From positions 4,659,752-4,723,751 of the forward strand of contig NC_005085.1 of the NCBI RefSeq assembly GCF_000007705.1: a DNA stretch of 64,000 nt, given 5' to 3'. Shown one piece after another: positions 8,070 through 16,229 of this stretch. The notes under the pieces were generated by a model that made no database searches, was not told the DNA's origin, and saw only the letters and a program-made list of their open reading frames with translations. Every line of letters starts with the position of its first letter. Position 1 is the stretch's first letter. This stretch comes from Chromobacterium violaceum ATCC 12472. Its GTDB lineage: Bacteria > Pseudomonadota > Gammaproteobacteria > Burkholderiales > Chromobacteriaceae. A program made the translations under genes and the position numbers.

Positions 8070-8092
8070 GGCTTGCCTCGTCTATCCTGGGT

Positions 8093-9007
8093 TCAGCGGT
8101 CTTTCGGGTCCAGCGCGTCGCGCAGGCCGTCGCCGATGTAGTTGGCGCAATAAAGCGTCAGCGACAGCATGCCGGCCGGGAACAGCAGAATCCACGGCGA
8201 GGTTTCCATCACGCCGGCGCCGTCCTGGATCAGCACGCCCCAGCTGGTCATCGGCTCCTGCACGCCTAGGCCGAGGAAGGACAGCACCGACTCGGTCAGG
8301 ATCACGCCCGGCACCGTCACCGTGGTGTAGATCACCACGATGCCCAGCAGATTGGGGACGATGTGGCGGAAGATGATGGTGGGCGTGGACACGCCGATCG
8401 CGTGGGCAGCCTCCACATACTCCTTGGACTTGATCGCCAGGGTCTGGCCGCGCACCACCCGCGCCATGTCCATCCAGGAGAACACGGTGATGGTCAGCAC
8501 CACCAGGTAGAACTCGCGGCCCAGCAGCGTCACCATCAGGATGGCGATCAGCAGGTAGGGCACCGCGTACATCATGTCGACGATGCGCATCATCAGCGCG
8601 TCCACCTTGCCGCCGAGGAAGCCGGAAGTCGCGCCCCACACCACGCCCAGGATGACGGAAGCCACGGTGGCCAGCGCCCCCACCATCAGCGAAATGCGTC
8701 CGCCGACCAGGCAGCGCACCAGCAGGTCGCGGCCCGAGGCGTCGGTGCCGAACCAGTGCATGCCGGCCAGGGCCGGAGCCTGGCTGATCGCATCCCAGTC
8801 CGCGTCTTCATAGCTGTACGGCAGGACCATGGGTCCGAAAATACAGGCCAGCGTGATCAGCGTCAGCACCACCAGGCTGAACACGGCAGCCTTGTTGCGC
8901 AGGAAGCGGATGCGCGCGTCGCGCCACGGGCTGCGGCCTTCCACCGCGGCCTCGGCCAGGCCATTCTCGATTGCCGCCACGGCGGCGGCTTGCTTGCTCT
9001 TGATCAT
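8093..9007 (-). CDS. oppC: Oligopeptide ABC transporter permease OppC
   Basis: The 304-residue inner-membrane permease has a cytoplasmic N-terminus (ARIRFLRNKAAVFSLVVL), then about six membrane segments. The EAA loop is seen in EAAHAIGVSTPTIIFRHIVPN, which contacts the ATPases. A periplasmic segment with HWFGTDASGRDLL is the OppC/DppC hallmark. It pairs with OppB as the translocation channel. Spacing is 12 bp to oppB and 23 bp to oppD, consistent with one transcript. Confidence 0.95.
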   Translation of the reverse strand: MIKSKQAAAVAAIENGLAEAAVEGRSPWRDARIRFLRNKAAVFSLVVLTLITLACIFGPMVLPYSYEDADWDAISQAPALAGMHWFGTDASGRDLLVRCLVGGRISLMVGALATVASVILGVVWGATSGFLGGKVDALMMRIVDMMYAVPYLLIAILMVTLLGREFYLVVLTITVFSWMDMARVVRGQTLAIKSKEYVEAAHAIGVSTPTIIFRHIVPNLLGIVVIYTTVTVPGVILTESVLSFLGLGVQEPMTSWGVLIQDGAGVMETSPWILLFPAGMLSLTLYCANYIGDGLRDALDPKDR

Positions 9008-9019
9008 TTCCCCGCCTCC

Positions 9020-9940
9020 TCAATAGCGGATCTTGGGGTCGAGCACGGCGTAAGCCAGGTCGACGAGGAGGTTGAACACCACGGTGATCACCGTCACCAG
9101 CACCACCAGGCCCAGCACCAGCGTGTAATCGCGGTTGGACGCGCCGTTGACGATCAGCTTGCCCAGGCCCGGCAGCGAGAAGATCGACTCGGTCACCACG
9201 GCGGAGGTGATGGACGAGATCGCCAGCGGCCCCAGCAGCGTCACCACCGGCATCAGGGCCGGCTTCAGCGCGTGGCGCAGCACGATGACGCGCAGCGGCA
9301 GGCCCTTGGCGCGGGCGGTGCGGATGAAGTTGCTGTTCAGCACCTCGATCAGGCTGCCGCGCATCACGCGGCCTATCGTGGAGATGTTGATGAACACCAG
9401 CAGCATGATCGGCAGCACCATGAACTTGGGCGCGAAGTGGTTCCAGCCGCCGGCCGGCAGCCACTTCAGCGTCACGGCGAAAATCAGCACCAACACCGGC
9501 CCCAGGATGAAGGACGGGAAGGCGCCGCCGATATTGCCGAGAAACATCACGAAATAGTCGACCATGCTGTTCTGGCGCAGCGCGGCGGTGATGCCGAGCG
9601 CGACGCCGATGAACAGCGAGATCAGGATGGCGCTGCCGCCTATGGTGGCGGAAACCGGCAAGGCGCTGGCCACCAGATCGTTGACGCTCCAGTCCGCGTA
9701 GCGGAACGAGGCGCCCAGATCGCCGTGCAGCAGGCTATTCAGGTAATACAGGTATTGCTGCCACAGCGGCAGATCCAGATGATACTTGGCCTGCAGATTG
9801 GCCAGCACCGCCTCGGAGACCTTGCGTTCTCCGTCGAACGGGCCGCCCGGGGTCATGTGCAGCAGCAGATAGCAAACGGTGATGACGGCCAGCAGCGTCG
9901 GAATCGCCGCCAGGATGCGTCGGAAAGTGTAGGACCACAT
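9020..9940 (-). CDS. oppB: Oligopeptide ABC transporter permease OppB
   Basis: The 306-residue inner-membrane permease begins MWSYTFRRILAAIPTLLAV, a typical OppB/DppB start, and carries an MTPGGPFD periplasmic motif. The EAA-type loop is RTARAKGLPLRVIVLRHALKPALMP and the C-terminus is DPKIRY. GGAG lies 8 bp before the ATG. It forms the channel with OppC. A 134-bp gap with two strong hairpins separates it from oppA, a usual arrangement for making far more binding protein than permease. Confidence 0.95.
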   Translation of the reverse strand: MWSYTFRRILAAIPTLLAVITVCYLLLHMTPGGPFDGERKVSEAVLANLQAKYHLDLPLWQQYLYYLNSLLHGDLGASFRYADWSVNDLVASALPVSATIGGSAILISLFIGVALGITAALRQNSMVDYFVMFLGNIGGAFPSFILGPVLVLIFAVTLKWLPAGGWNHFAPKFMVLPIMLLVFINISTIGRVMRGSLIEVLNSNFIRTARAKGLPLRVIVLRHALKPALMPVVTLLGPLAISSITSAVVTESIFSLPGLGKLIVNGASNRDYTLVLGLVVLVTVITVVFNLLVDLAYAVLDPKIRY

Positions 9941-10002
9941 GGTGTAACTCCGTATGGCCGGGCGGATGCCTCGCGCACCGCGGCCCAGCCCCTACATCAC
10001 AA

Positions 10003-10032
10003 GCCGGATGGCCGCTCGCGCGGACATCCGGC
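10003..10032 (-). repeat. Hairpin between oppA and oppB (1)
   Basis: GCCGGATG (10003-10010) pairs with CATCCGGC (10025-10032). After one mismatch, CCGC pairs with GCGG around a TCGC loop. No T-run follows on the coding strand. Its place after a binding-protein gene suggests an mRNA-stabilising or partially terminating stem. Confidence 0.6.
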
Positions 10033-10041
10033 CTCGGTTGC

Positions 10042-10059
10042 CGCCGGCGTCAGCCGGCG
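10042..10059 (-). repeat. Hairpin between oppA and oppB (2)
   Basis: CGCCGG and CCGGCG flank CGTCAG, 16-33 bp past the oppA stop. Together with the adjacent larger hairpin it forms a tandem stem structure in the oppA-oppB gap. Confidence 0.5.
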
Positions 10060-10074
10060 TCTCGCTTGGCACGC

Positions 10075-11688
10075 TCAGTGCTGGATGATGTACAGGTCCT
10101 TGCTGCGATAGCGGTCCAGCGGGTTCTGGCCCACGCCGCCGACATAGGACTTGATCAGGCGCGGCGCCGTGTACTGCAGCAGCGGCAGCATCGGATAGTC
10201 GTCCATGATCATCTTGACGGCCTGGGTGAACAGCTGCTTGCGCTTGCCGGCATCGGTCGCCTGGTTGCCCTGCTTGATCAGCTCTTGGGCCTTCGGGTTG
10301 CAGTTCTGGTTGTCGTTCTGGGTGTTGCCGCACTCGACCAGCGCCAGGAAGGTGGTGGCGTCGTTGTAGTCGGCGTTCCAGCCGTTGCGGGCGATCTGGT
10401 AATCGCCGTCATGGCGCTTCTTCAGCAGCACCTTGAACTCGAGGCTTTCCAGTTCGGTGTTCAGGCCCAGCTTGGATTTCCACTCGGAAGCGGCGAAGAT
10501 CGCCATCTTCTTATGGTAGTCGTTGGTGTTGTAGGTGAACTTGATCTTGGTGCCCGGCTTCACGCCGGCCTGGGCCAGCAGCTTCTTGGCCTCGTCCACG
10601 CGCTTGGCCATCGGCCATTTCGCCCAGTCGTAAGTGGACGGATCGGCGCCGGACACGCCGTGCACCATCACGCTGTAGGCCGGGTTCTGGCCGTCGGCGG
10701 TCACTTTCTTGGCCAGGATGTCGCGGTCGATCGCCATGGACAGCGCCTTGCGCACGCGCACGTCTTTCAGCAGCGCATCCTTGTTGTTGAACGAGTAGTA
10801 GCGCAGCGCGGCCAGCTCGCCGTTGCGGATTTCCTTCGGATACTGCGCCTTGTACTTGTCGAAGGAGCCCGGCGGCAGGTTCAGCACCCAGTCGTTCTGG
10901 CCGGATTCATACAACTTCACGTCGGCGTTGGAGTCTTCGATCGGCAGGTAGGTGGTCTGGTTCAGCACCACGCTCTTGGCGTCCCAGTAGTTGGCGTTCT
11001 TGGCGACCACCACCTTGCTGTTCACCTGCCAGTCTTTCAGCATGTAGGCGCCGTTGCTGATCATCTTGCCCGGCTTCACCCAATCCTTGCCGTATTTGTC
11101 GATGGTGGCCTTGGGCGCGGGGGCGAACTGGGTATTGGCCACCAGGGCCGGCAGGAACAGCACCGGGTACGGGGTCTTCACTTCCAGCGTGTACTTGTCC
11201 AGCGCCTTGACGCCGAGTTCGGCCGGCTTCTTCTTGCCGGTGGCGATTTCCTTGCCGTTCAGGATGAAGATGCCGTAGGTCTCGGAGTACGGGGACGCGG
11301 TTTTCGGATCGAGGAAACGCTGCCAGCCGTAAACGAATTCATCGGCGGTCACCGGATGGCCGTCGGACCATTTCGCGTTCTTGCGCAGGTGGAATACCCA
11401 GGTGGTGGCGTCGGTCTGCTTCCAGGACTCCGCCACGCCGGGCACGATCTTGCCGTTGTTGTCGGCGGCGGTCAGGCCCTCGAACAGGTCTGCGGTAATG
11501 GTATTGGCCGGCACCGACTCGGCGACGGCCGGATCCAGGGTTTCCGGCTCGGACCCGGTATTGCGGACCAGTTCCTGCTTGGCGGCCAGCTTGGTGCCGG
11601 CCGGCACCTTGGCGGCCAGCGCGGATCCGGAAGCCATGGCCAGCGCGACGGCGGCGGCGATCACCTGCAGCGATTGCGTGTTCGACAT
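10075..11688 (-). CDS. oppA: Periplasmic oligopeptide-binding protein OppA
   Basis: The 537-residue SBP family 5 protein has a cleavable signal peptide: MSNTQSLQ, a hydrophobic stretch and ALA before AKVPAG. There is no lipobox, so it should be soluble in the periplasm. The family signature lies in GSEPETLDPAVAES and the WVFHLRKNAKWSDGHPVTADEF segment, and the peptide-pocket region GADPSTYDWAKWPM follows later. It delivers peptides to OppBCDF. AGGAG lies 8 bp before the ATG. It is the first gene of the operon; a TACAAT -10-like hexamer occurs at 11751-11756 (minus strand) without a convincing -35. Confidence 0.95.
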   Translation of the reverse strand: MSNTQSLQVIAAAVALAMASGSALAAKVPAGTKLAAKQELVRNTGSEPETLDPAVAESVPANTITADLFEGLTAADNNGKIVPGVAESWKQTDATTWVFHLRKNAKWSDGHPVTADEFVYGWQRFLDPKTASPYSETYGIFILNGKEIATGKKKPAELGVKALDKYTLEVKTPYPVLFLPALVANTQFAPAPKATIDKYGKDWVKPGKMISNGAYMLKDWQVNSKVVVAKNANYWDAKSVVLNQTTYLPIEDSNADVKLYESGQNDWVLNLPPGSFDKYKAQYPKEIRNGELAALRYYSFNNKDALLKDVRVRKALSMAIDRDILAKKVTADGQNPAYSVMVHGVSGADPSTYDWAKWPMAKRVDEAKKLLAQAGVKPGTKIKFTYNTNDYHKKMAIFAASEWKSKLGLNTELESLEFKVLLKKRHDGDYQIARNGWNADYNDATTFLALVECGNTQNDNQNCNPKAQELIKQGNQATDAGKRKQLFTQAVKMIMDDYPMLPLLQYTAPRLIKSYVGGVGQNPLDRYRSKDLYIIQH

Positions 11689-12061
11689 CTCTAATTCTCC
11701 TGATTCTGTAGCATCCCGCGCCCGGCGGGTTGTTCGAATTTTTTCACTCTATTGTATCCAGAGTGGGTTCGACGATTATGCGCAGAGGGTTTTGATTCCA
11801 TCAAGCCCCTATGGGCACAATATGCTATTCATTTTTCTCAAAAAGGAAAATCTGTCAGACAATAGTCAAGCAAGACAAATCAACGGCCTGTCCATCTCCA
11901 TCGATTTATACTGATGGCATCCACCCATGTAAAATGCTATTGCCTGGCCCAAGCAAAATTCATCAAAGTCCGAAGCGTTTCCCGCCACGCCGCCAGATAA
12001 ATAATCATCCCCTTCTGCACAAGAAAAGCTTGCCCGCCAAGCTTGAAGCCACACGGCGCTA
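11689..12061. other. AT-rich intergenic region upstream of oppA
   Basis: About 370 bp with no supported gene. From about 11740 to 12060 it is clearly more AT-rich than the surrounding DNA. It must contain the oppA promoter (candidate -10 TACAAT, minus strand, 11751-11756) and a small leader hairpin CCCGC/GCGGG at 11715-11729. Short ORFs on both strands lack ribosome-binding sites and recognisable products. Confidence 0.6.
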
Positions 12062-12093
12062 AAAATGAAAAAGCCGCCTCAAACGGCGGCTTT
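12062..12093 (-). terminator. Terminator of pyrC
   Basis: AAAGCCGCC and GGCGGCTTT pair around TCAAAC. On the minus strand this is followed by TTTTTCATTTTT, 17 bp after the pyrC stop. It is a standard intrinsic terminator and may also work weakly on the plus strand. Confidence 0.85.
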
Positions 12094-12109
12094 CCGATCT
12101 CATGCGGAG

Positions 12110-13144
12110 TCAGCGCCGCAGACGCCAGGCGACGCTGTCGCCGGCGCGCAGCGGCACCAGGCTGTCGCCGGGATAAGGCAGCTCGGCCGGCACCGTCCAA
12201 CTCTCCTTGACCAGCTCGATGCGGTCGCCGTTGGCCGGCAAGCCGTAGAAAGCCGGGCCGTTCAGGCTGGCGAAAGCCTCCAGCTTGTCCAGCGCGCCGG
12301 CGGCCTCGAAAGCCTCGGCGTAGAGCTCGATCGCCGCGTTGGCGGTGTACATGCCGGCGCAGCCGCAAGCCGCCTCCTTGGCGCCCTTCGCGTGCGGCGC
12401 GCTGTCGGTGCCGAGAAAGAACTTGGCCGAGCCCGACGTCGCCGCCTTCACCAGCGCCTGGCGGTGCAGCTCGCGCTTGAGCACCGGCAGACAGTAGTGG
12501 TGCGGGCGGATGCCGCCGACAAACAGCGCGTTGCGGTTCATCAGCAGGTGATGGGCGGTGATGGTGGCGGCGACGTTGGCCGGCGCGGCGGCGACGAACT
12601 CGGCCGCCTCTCGGGTGGTGATGTGCTCGAACACCACCTTCAGTTGCGGCAGCTTGGCCAGCAAGGGCTTCATCACCCGCTCGATGAACACCGCCTCGCG
12701 GTCGAACACGTCGATGTCGGCGTCGGTGACTTCGCCGTGCACCAAGAGCGGCATGCCGGCTTCGGCCATCGCCTCCAGCGCCGGCATCGCGTGGGCGATA
12801 TCGGTGACGCCGTGGTCGGAATTGGTGGTGGCGCCGGCCGGGTACAGCTTGACGCCGTGGACGAAGCCGCAGGCCTTGGCCTTGCGGATTTCGTCGGCGC
12901 TGGTTTTATCGGTCAGATAAAGCGTCATCAGCGGCTCGAAGGCGCTGCCGGCCGGGCGCGCGGCCAGAATGCGCTCGCGGTAGGCGGCGGCGGCGGCCAC
13001 GGTGGTGACCGGCGGCTTCAGGTTGGGCATGACGATGGCGCGGCCCATCTGGCGACAGGTGTCGGGCAGCACCGCGGCCAGCGCGGCGTCGTCGCGCAGG
13101 TGCAAATGCCAGTCGTCGGGGCGGATCAGGGTGAGAGTCTGCAT
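12110..13144 (-). CDS. pyrC: Dihydroorotase
   Basis: I chose ATG 13144 ([19 protein letters not shown]) over an upstream in-frame start; this gives 344 residues, normal for class II PyrC. The metal-binding HLH motif is at residues 13-15, and the Lys that is carboxylated to bridge the two zincs is in GVKLYPAG (K99). Further His ligands lie in LVHGE and FEHITT, and the catalytic Asp is in GTDSAPH. It interconverts carbamoyl-aspartate and dihydroorotate in pyrimidine synthesis. It lies 63 bp downstream of a TusA-like gene on the same strand and ends at an intrinsic terminator. Confidence 0.96.
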   Translation of the reverse strand: MQTLTLIRPDDWHLHLRDDAALAAVLPDTCRQMGRAIVMPNLKPPVTTVAAAAAYRERILAARPAGSAFEPLMTLYLTDKTSADEIRKAKACGFVHGVKLYPAGATTNSDHGVTDIAHAMPALEAMAEAGMPLLVHGEVTDADIDVFDREAVFIERVMKPLLAKLPQLKVVFEHITTREAAEFVAAAPANVAATITAHHLLMNRNALFVGGIRPHHYCLPVLKRELHRQALVKAATSGSAKFFLGTDSAPHAKGAKEAACGCAGMYTANAAIELYAEAFEAAGALDKLEAFASLNGPAFYGLPANGDRIELVKESWTVPAELPYPGDSLVPLRAGDSVAWRLRR

Positions 13145-13207
13145 GGTGGATGGCTTGCCGTAACGATGGATAAAACAATGGCGATGGAAAGCCATCGCCA
13201 GGAATGT

Positions 13208-13438
13208 CTACTTGCGCCGGAGCACCATCCGGAACTTGCCTTCGCCGGTGGTGGTCGATTCCAGCAGGCCGTTGCCGGTCTGGCGGCAGAAAGCTTCGAA
13301 GTCCTTGGGCGCGCCCGGGTCGGTGGCGATCACCTCCAGCACGGCGCCGCTGTCCATGTCGGCCAGCGCCTTCTTGGCGCGCAGTATCGGCAGCGGGCAG
13401 TTCAGGCCGGAAAGATCAATATGCTTGTCGGGGGTCAT
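13208..13438 (-). CDS. TusA-like sulfurtransferase family protein
   Basis: I chose ATG 13438, giving 76 residues, a normal TusA/YeeD length. The hallmark LSGLNCPLPILRAKKAL contains the CPLP motif with the reactive Cys at residue 14. Family members carry persulfide sulfur for tRNA thiolation, molybdenum cofactor maturation or sulfur oxidation. The sequence alone does not show whether this is TusA or a paralogue. It is immediately upstream of pyrC and divergent from the NRDE-family gene. Confidence 0.85.
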   Translation of the reverse strand: MTPDKHIDLSGLNCPLPILRAKKALADMDSGAVLEVIATDPGAPKDFEAFCRQTGNGLLESTTTGEGKFRMVLRRK

Positions 13439-13565
13439 GGGCCGGGTATCCTTCAGCCATATCGGGTTACAATGAATCACATGGCGGCCGGCCGCGCAAA
13501 CCGGCGGGCCGCAGCCGTATAGTTTACGCCAGTCGTCAAGCCTTACCCAAATCGGTCACCGCAAT

Positions 13566-14330
13566 ATGTGCATCATCGCTTTCGCTTACAAAACGCCGGG
13601 CATGGGCCAGCTGGTACTCTTGGCCAACCGCGACGAATACTACGCCCGCCCCGCCGAGCCGCTGGACTGGTGGCCGGAATTCCCCAACACCCTGGGCGGC
13701 CGCGACCAGCAATCCGGCGGCAGCTGGCTGATGGTGGACGGGCGCAATCGCATCGCCGCCGTCACCAACTTCCGCGACGGTTTCCCGCCCAAGGCGGAGC
13801 GCTCGCGCGGCGAGCTGGTGCGGCGCTTCGTCACCGGCGACGACGACCCGTTCGCCTTCGCCGACTGGCTGCGCGAGGAATGCCACCGCTACGCGCCGTT
13901 CAACCTGCTGTTCGGCACCACCTCGGACCTGTTCTTCTTCCACAGCCCCGGCCGGCAGATCGCGCGCGTGACGCCCGGCATCCACACGCTGTCCAACGCC
14001 ACGCTGGACACGCCGTGGTTCAAGAGCCAGCGGCTGGCGGAATACCTGGGCGAGTTCGGCCGGCCGCCGACCGAGGAGCAGGCCTACGCCGCGCTGTCCG
14101 ACCCGACGCCGGCCGGCCCCGGCCACCTGCCCAATACCCGCATCGGCCTGGCGCTGGAAAAGACGCTGTCGCCGATCTTCATCCAGGGCCGCGACTACGG
14201 CACCCGCGCGTCGATGCTGCTGACGGTGTCCAGCCGCGGCGACATCGGCTTTTCCGAACTGAGCTGGGGCCTGGCCGGACGCGAGACCGGCCGCCGCCAC
14301 TACAACCTGCGCGCCGGCCAGGCGCGCTGA
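13566..14330 (+). CDS. NRDE (TANGO2-like) family protein
   Basis: The 254-residue protein starts MCIIAF, with Cys2 in the position of a possible N-terminal nucleophile, and has the family motif NRDE at residues 21-24. A PSGGSWL-like segment (GGSWLMVDGRNRIAAVTNFRD) and FNLLFG follow, and ends with strands matching PF05742. Bacterial and eukaryotic TANGO2 proteins are linked to haem or acyl-lipid handling, but the reaction is unsettled. It is followed 14 bp later by the CNP1-like gene and is divergent from the TusA-like gene. Confidence 0.85.
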   Translation: MCIIAFAYKTPGMGQLVLLANRDEYYARPAEPLDWWPEFPNTLGGRDQQSGGSWLMVDGRNRIAAVTNFRDGFPPKAERSRGELVRRFVTGDDDPFAFADWLREECHRYAPFNLLFGTTSDLFFFHSPGRQIARVTPGIHTLSNATLDTPWFKSQRLAEYLGEFGRPPTEEQAYAALSDPTPAGPGHLPNTRIGLALEKTLSPIFIQGRDYGTRASMLLTVSSRGDIGFSELSWGLAGRETGRRHYNLRAGQAR

Positions 14331-14344
14331 CGGAGCATCCGCAT

Positions 14345-14851
14345 TTGAAAGCCATCGCAACCCTGCCGGCGCTGCTGGCGCTGTGCCTGAGCCTGCCCGC
14401 TCTGGCCGGCAACGACAGGATCAACAAGAACATCGAATTCGAGGAAGAACAGCCGTGGACCGAGCAGGACTACGCGCTGCCCGATTACCCGCAGACGCCG
14501 GACTGGATAGAAGTGAAGCCGGACTGGCTGCAGCAAAACCGCTTCTTCGTCGACGCCAGGACGCTGAGCGTGGCCGGCGACGGCGTGGTGCGCTTCGTCA
14601 GCCGGGTGCTGACGCCCGGCGGCGTGGAGAACCTCAGCGTCGAAGGCATCCAATGCAAGGCGAACCAGTACAAGGCCTACGGCTTCGGCGACAGCGTCAA
14701 CCACCGCTGGATCGCGGCGATGCGGCCGCAATGGCAGGCGATCAACAGCACCGACAAGCTCAGGCGGGAGCTGCGCGAGCTGATGTGCCCGTCGCATGGC
14801 GCGCCGCGCGACGCGGCCCAGGCGATCGCCTCTTTGCGCGGCGCGCGCTGA
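14345..14851 (+). CDS. CNP1-like family secreted protein
   Basis: I chose TTG 14345 because GGAG lies 9 bp upstream and the next ~22 residues form a clean signal peptide (KAIATLPALLALCLSLPALAG). This gives 168 residues. The mature part has an acidic start (EFEEEQPW), a KPDWLQQNRFFVDARTLSV strand and a VEGIQCKANQYKAYGFGD segment, matching the CNP1-like family (PF08750) of uncharacterised betaproteobacterial proteins. Two Cys (IQCK and LMCP) could form a disulfide in the periplasm. It probably shares a transcript with the NRDE gene. Confidence 0.8.
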   Translation: MKAIATLPALLALCLSLPALAGNDRINKNIEFEEEQPWTEQDYALPDYPQTPDWIEVKPDWLQQNRFFVDARTLSVAGDGVVRFVSRVLTPGGVENLSVEGIQCKANQYKAYGFGDSVNHRWIAAMRPQWQAINSTDKLRRELRELMCPSHGAPRDAAQAIASLRGAR

Positions 14852-14920
14852 GCCCGATGACGGACGCCCGCGGCGGATGTTCTAGAATGAAGCATCTGTC
14901 TTGCATTCGCGTAGGCGCCG

Positions 14921-15505
14921 ATGGATCAGCAAACTCTGCAGGAAAATCGGGAAAGGGAATGGGTCAGGCGGCTGTTCGAGCAAAAGGGCATCGCGCCGCT
15001 TGACGTCAGGTCGCTGAAATGTCCGGCCCCCGACGTCGGCGTGCAGCTGTCGGATGGCCGCCGCTTAGCGATCGAGGTGACCGAAGTGCTGTCGGGCGAG
15101 CACACCCGCCGCCATGCCAGGAAAAAGGAAATCCAGCAGGCGCCCGGCGGCATAGACGCGATCTTCACGCGGCCGGCCAGCGCGCTGGACGTCGCCTGCC
15201 GGATCGAAGCCAAGGTGGGCAAGGACTACCACGTGCCGCACGGACACCAGCTGCAGCTGCTGCTCGCGGCCGGCACGGTCGAACACGGCGGCGGCAGCAC
15301 CTCGCTGCTGCTCTATCTCTCGGTGCAGGAGCTGAACCAGCTGACGCATGACATGCTGGAACGCTCGCGCTACCAGCACGCCTATCTCCACCTGCAGCTG
15401 GGCAGCGGCCTGTACGAATGGACCCGCCGCGACGGCTGGCGCGAAATCCATACGCCGGGCCTGGACCGCGCGCTGGAAACGGAGATGCGCCAGGCCGGAC
15501 GTTAG
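14921..15505 (+). CDS. Uncharacterised protein with a PD-(D/E)XK-like motif
   Basis: The 194-residue soluble protein is not one I recognise. Residues ~37-55 (APDVGVQLSDGRRLAIEVTEV) have the spacing of a PD-(D/E)XK nuclease core: an acidic residue after Pro, a short beta-hairpin, then IEVTE where ExK or ExT would sit. A following helix is very basic (HTRRHARKKEIQ). The C-terminal half has alternating strands (SLLLYLSVQELNQLTHDML, HAYLHLQLGSGLYEW). No partner or restriction gene is adjacent. The upstream DNA reads through from the CNP1-like gene with a 69-bp gap. The nuclease idea is an inference from motif shape only. Confidence 0.6.
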   Translation: MDQQTLQENREREWVRRLFEQKGIAPLDVRSLKCPAPDVGVQLSDGRRLAIEVTEVLSGEHTRRHARKKEIQQAPGGIDAIFTRPASALDVACRIEAKVGKDYHVPHGHQLQLLLAAGTVEHGGGSTSLLLYLSVQELNQLTHDMLERSRYQHAYLHLQLGSGLYEWTRRDGWREIHTPGLDRALETEMRQAGR

Positions 15506-15535
15506 AACCCGTTCGCGCTTTTTCCCGAACAGCTC

Positions 15536-16009
15536 TCAGGCCCGCCAGCGGCCGCTCTTGCCGCCATCCTTCTCCAGCAGACGCACCCCGGTGATCTCCA
15601 TGCCGCGGTCCACCGCCTTGCACATGTCGTAGATGGTCAGCAGGCCGACGTTGACCGCGGTCAGCGCCTCCATCTCCACGCCGGTCTGGCCCATGCACTC
15701 GGCGGTCGCCGCTATCCGCACCGCGGACTCGGCGTCCAGCAGCTCGAACTCCACCGCCAACCGCGTCAGCGCGATCGGATGGCATAGCGGGATCAGGTCC
15801 CAGGTTTTCTTGGCCGCCATGATGGCGGCCACGCGGGCGATGCCGAGCACGTCGCCCTTCTTGTGGCCGCCGTCCTTCACCAGCGCGAACGTGGCCGGCA
15901 GCATGCGGATCACGCCCTCTGCCACCGCGCGGCGGGCAGTGGCGGCCTTGCCGCCGACATCCACCATGTGGGCTTGCCCGCTGTCGTCGAAATGGGTGAG
16001 TCGTGTCAT
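15536..16009 (-). CDS. moaC: Cyclic pyranopterin monophosphate synthase MoaC
   Basis: I chose ATG 16009 ([18 protein letters not shown]), giving 157 residues, normal for MoaC. Conserved blocks are [15 protein letters not shown], the [18 protein letters not shown] helix, the active-site LIPLCHPI loop, [10 protein letters not shown] and YDMCKAVD. It converts the GTP-derived cyclic dehydroGTP made by MoaA into cPMP, the first stable intermediate of molybdenum cofactor synthesis. No other moa genes are near. It converges with the orphan gene at 15505. Confidence 0.95.
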
Positions 16010-16042
16010 CGCGTACCCTTCAAATGAAAACGCCCGCCGCAT

Positions 16043-16225
16043 TCAGCGCAGCAGGCGGAAAATCAGCCAGAAGCAGGAAACGACCACCAACAGGCCGGCG
16101 CTCCAGCGGACGATGGCCAGCACGCGGCGCAGGTAGCGGCGATCATGGGTGAAGGCGTAGCACAGCAGCGCCCAGCCTATCGCCAGTATCGTCGCCAGCA
16201 GCCACAGCCGCCAGAAGCCGAACAC
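16043..16225 (-). CDS. Small two-helix membrane protein downstream of lpxC
   Basis: A 60-residue protein starting at GTG 16225, just 4 bp after the lpxC stop. It has two predicted membrane helices (WLLATILAIGWALLCYAF and AGLLVVVSCFWLIFRLL) separated by a strongly basic loop (HDRRYLRRVLAIVR), so both termini should be outside the cytoplasm by the positive-inside rule. I do not recognise the family. Tight spacing suggests co-translation with lpxC, which hints at an envelope role (inference). Confidence 0.6.
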   Translation of the reverse strand: MFGFWRLWLLATILAIGWALLCYAFTHDRRYLRRVLAIVRWSAGLLVVVSCFWLIFRLLR

Positions 16226-16229
16226 GGCC

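Noticed and set aside
8363-10111. 582-codon plus-strand frame opposite oppB and oppC
   Set aside because: Composed of His/Gln/Ala-rich low-complexity sequence antisense to well-supported permease genes.
11811-12062. Small ORFs on both strands in the oppA-pyrC gap
   Set aside because: No ribosome-binding sites or similarity; they reflect an AT-rich spacer and the pyrC terminator.
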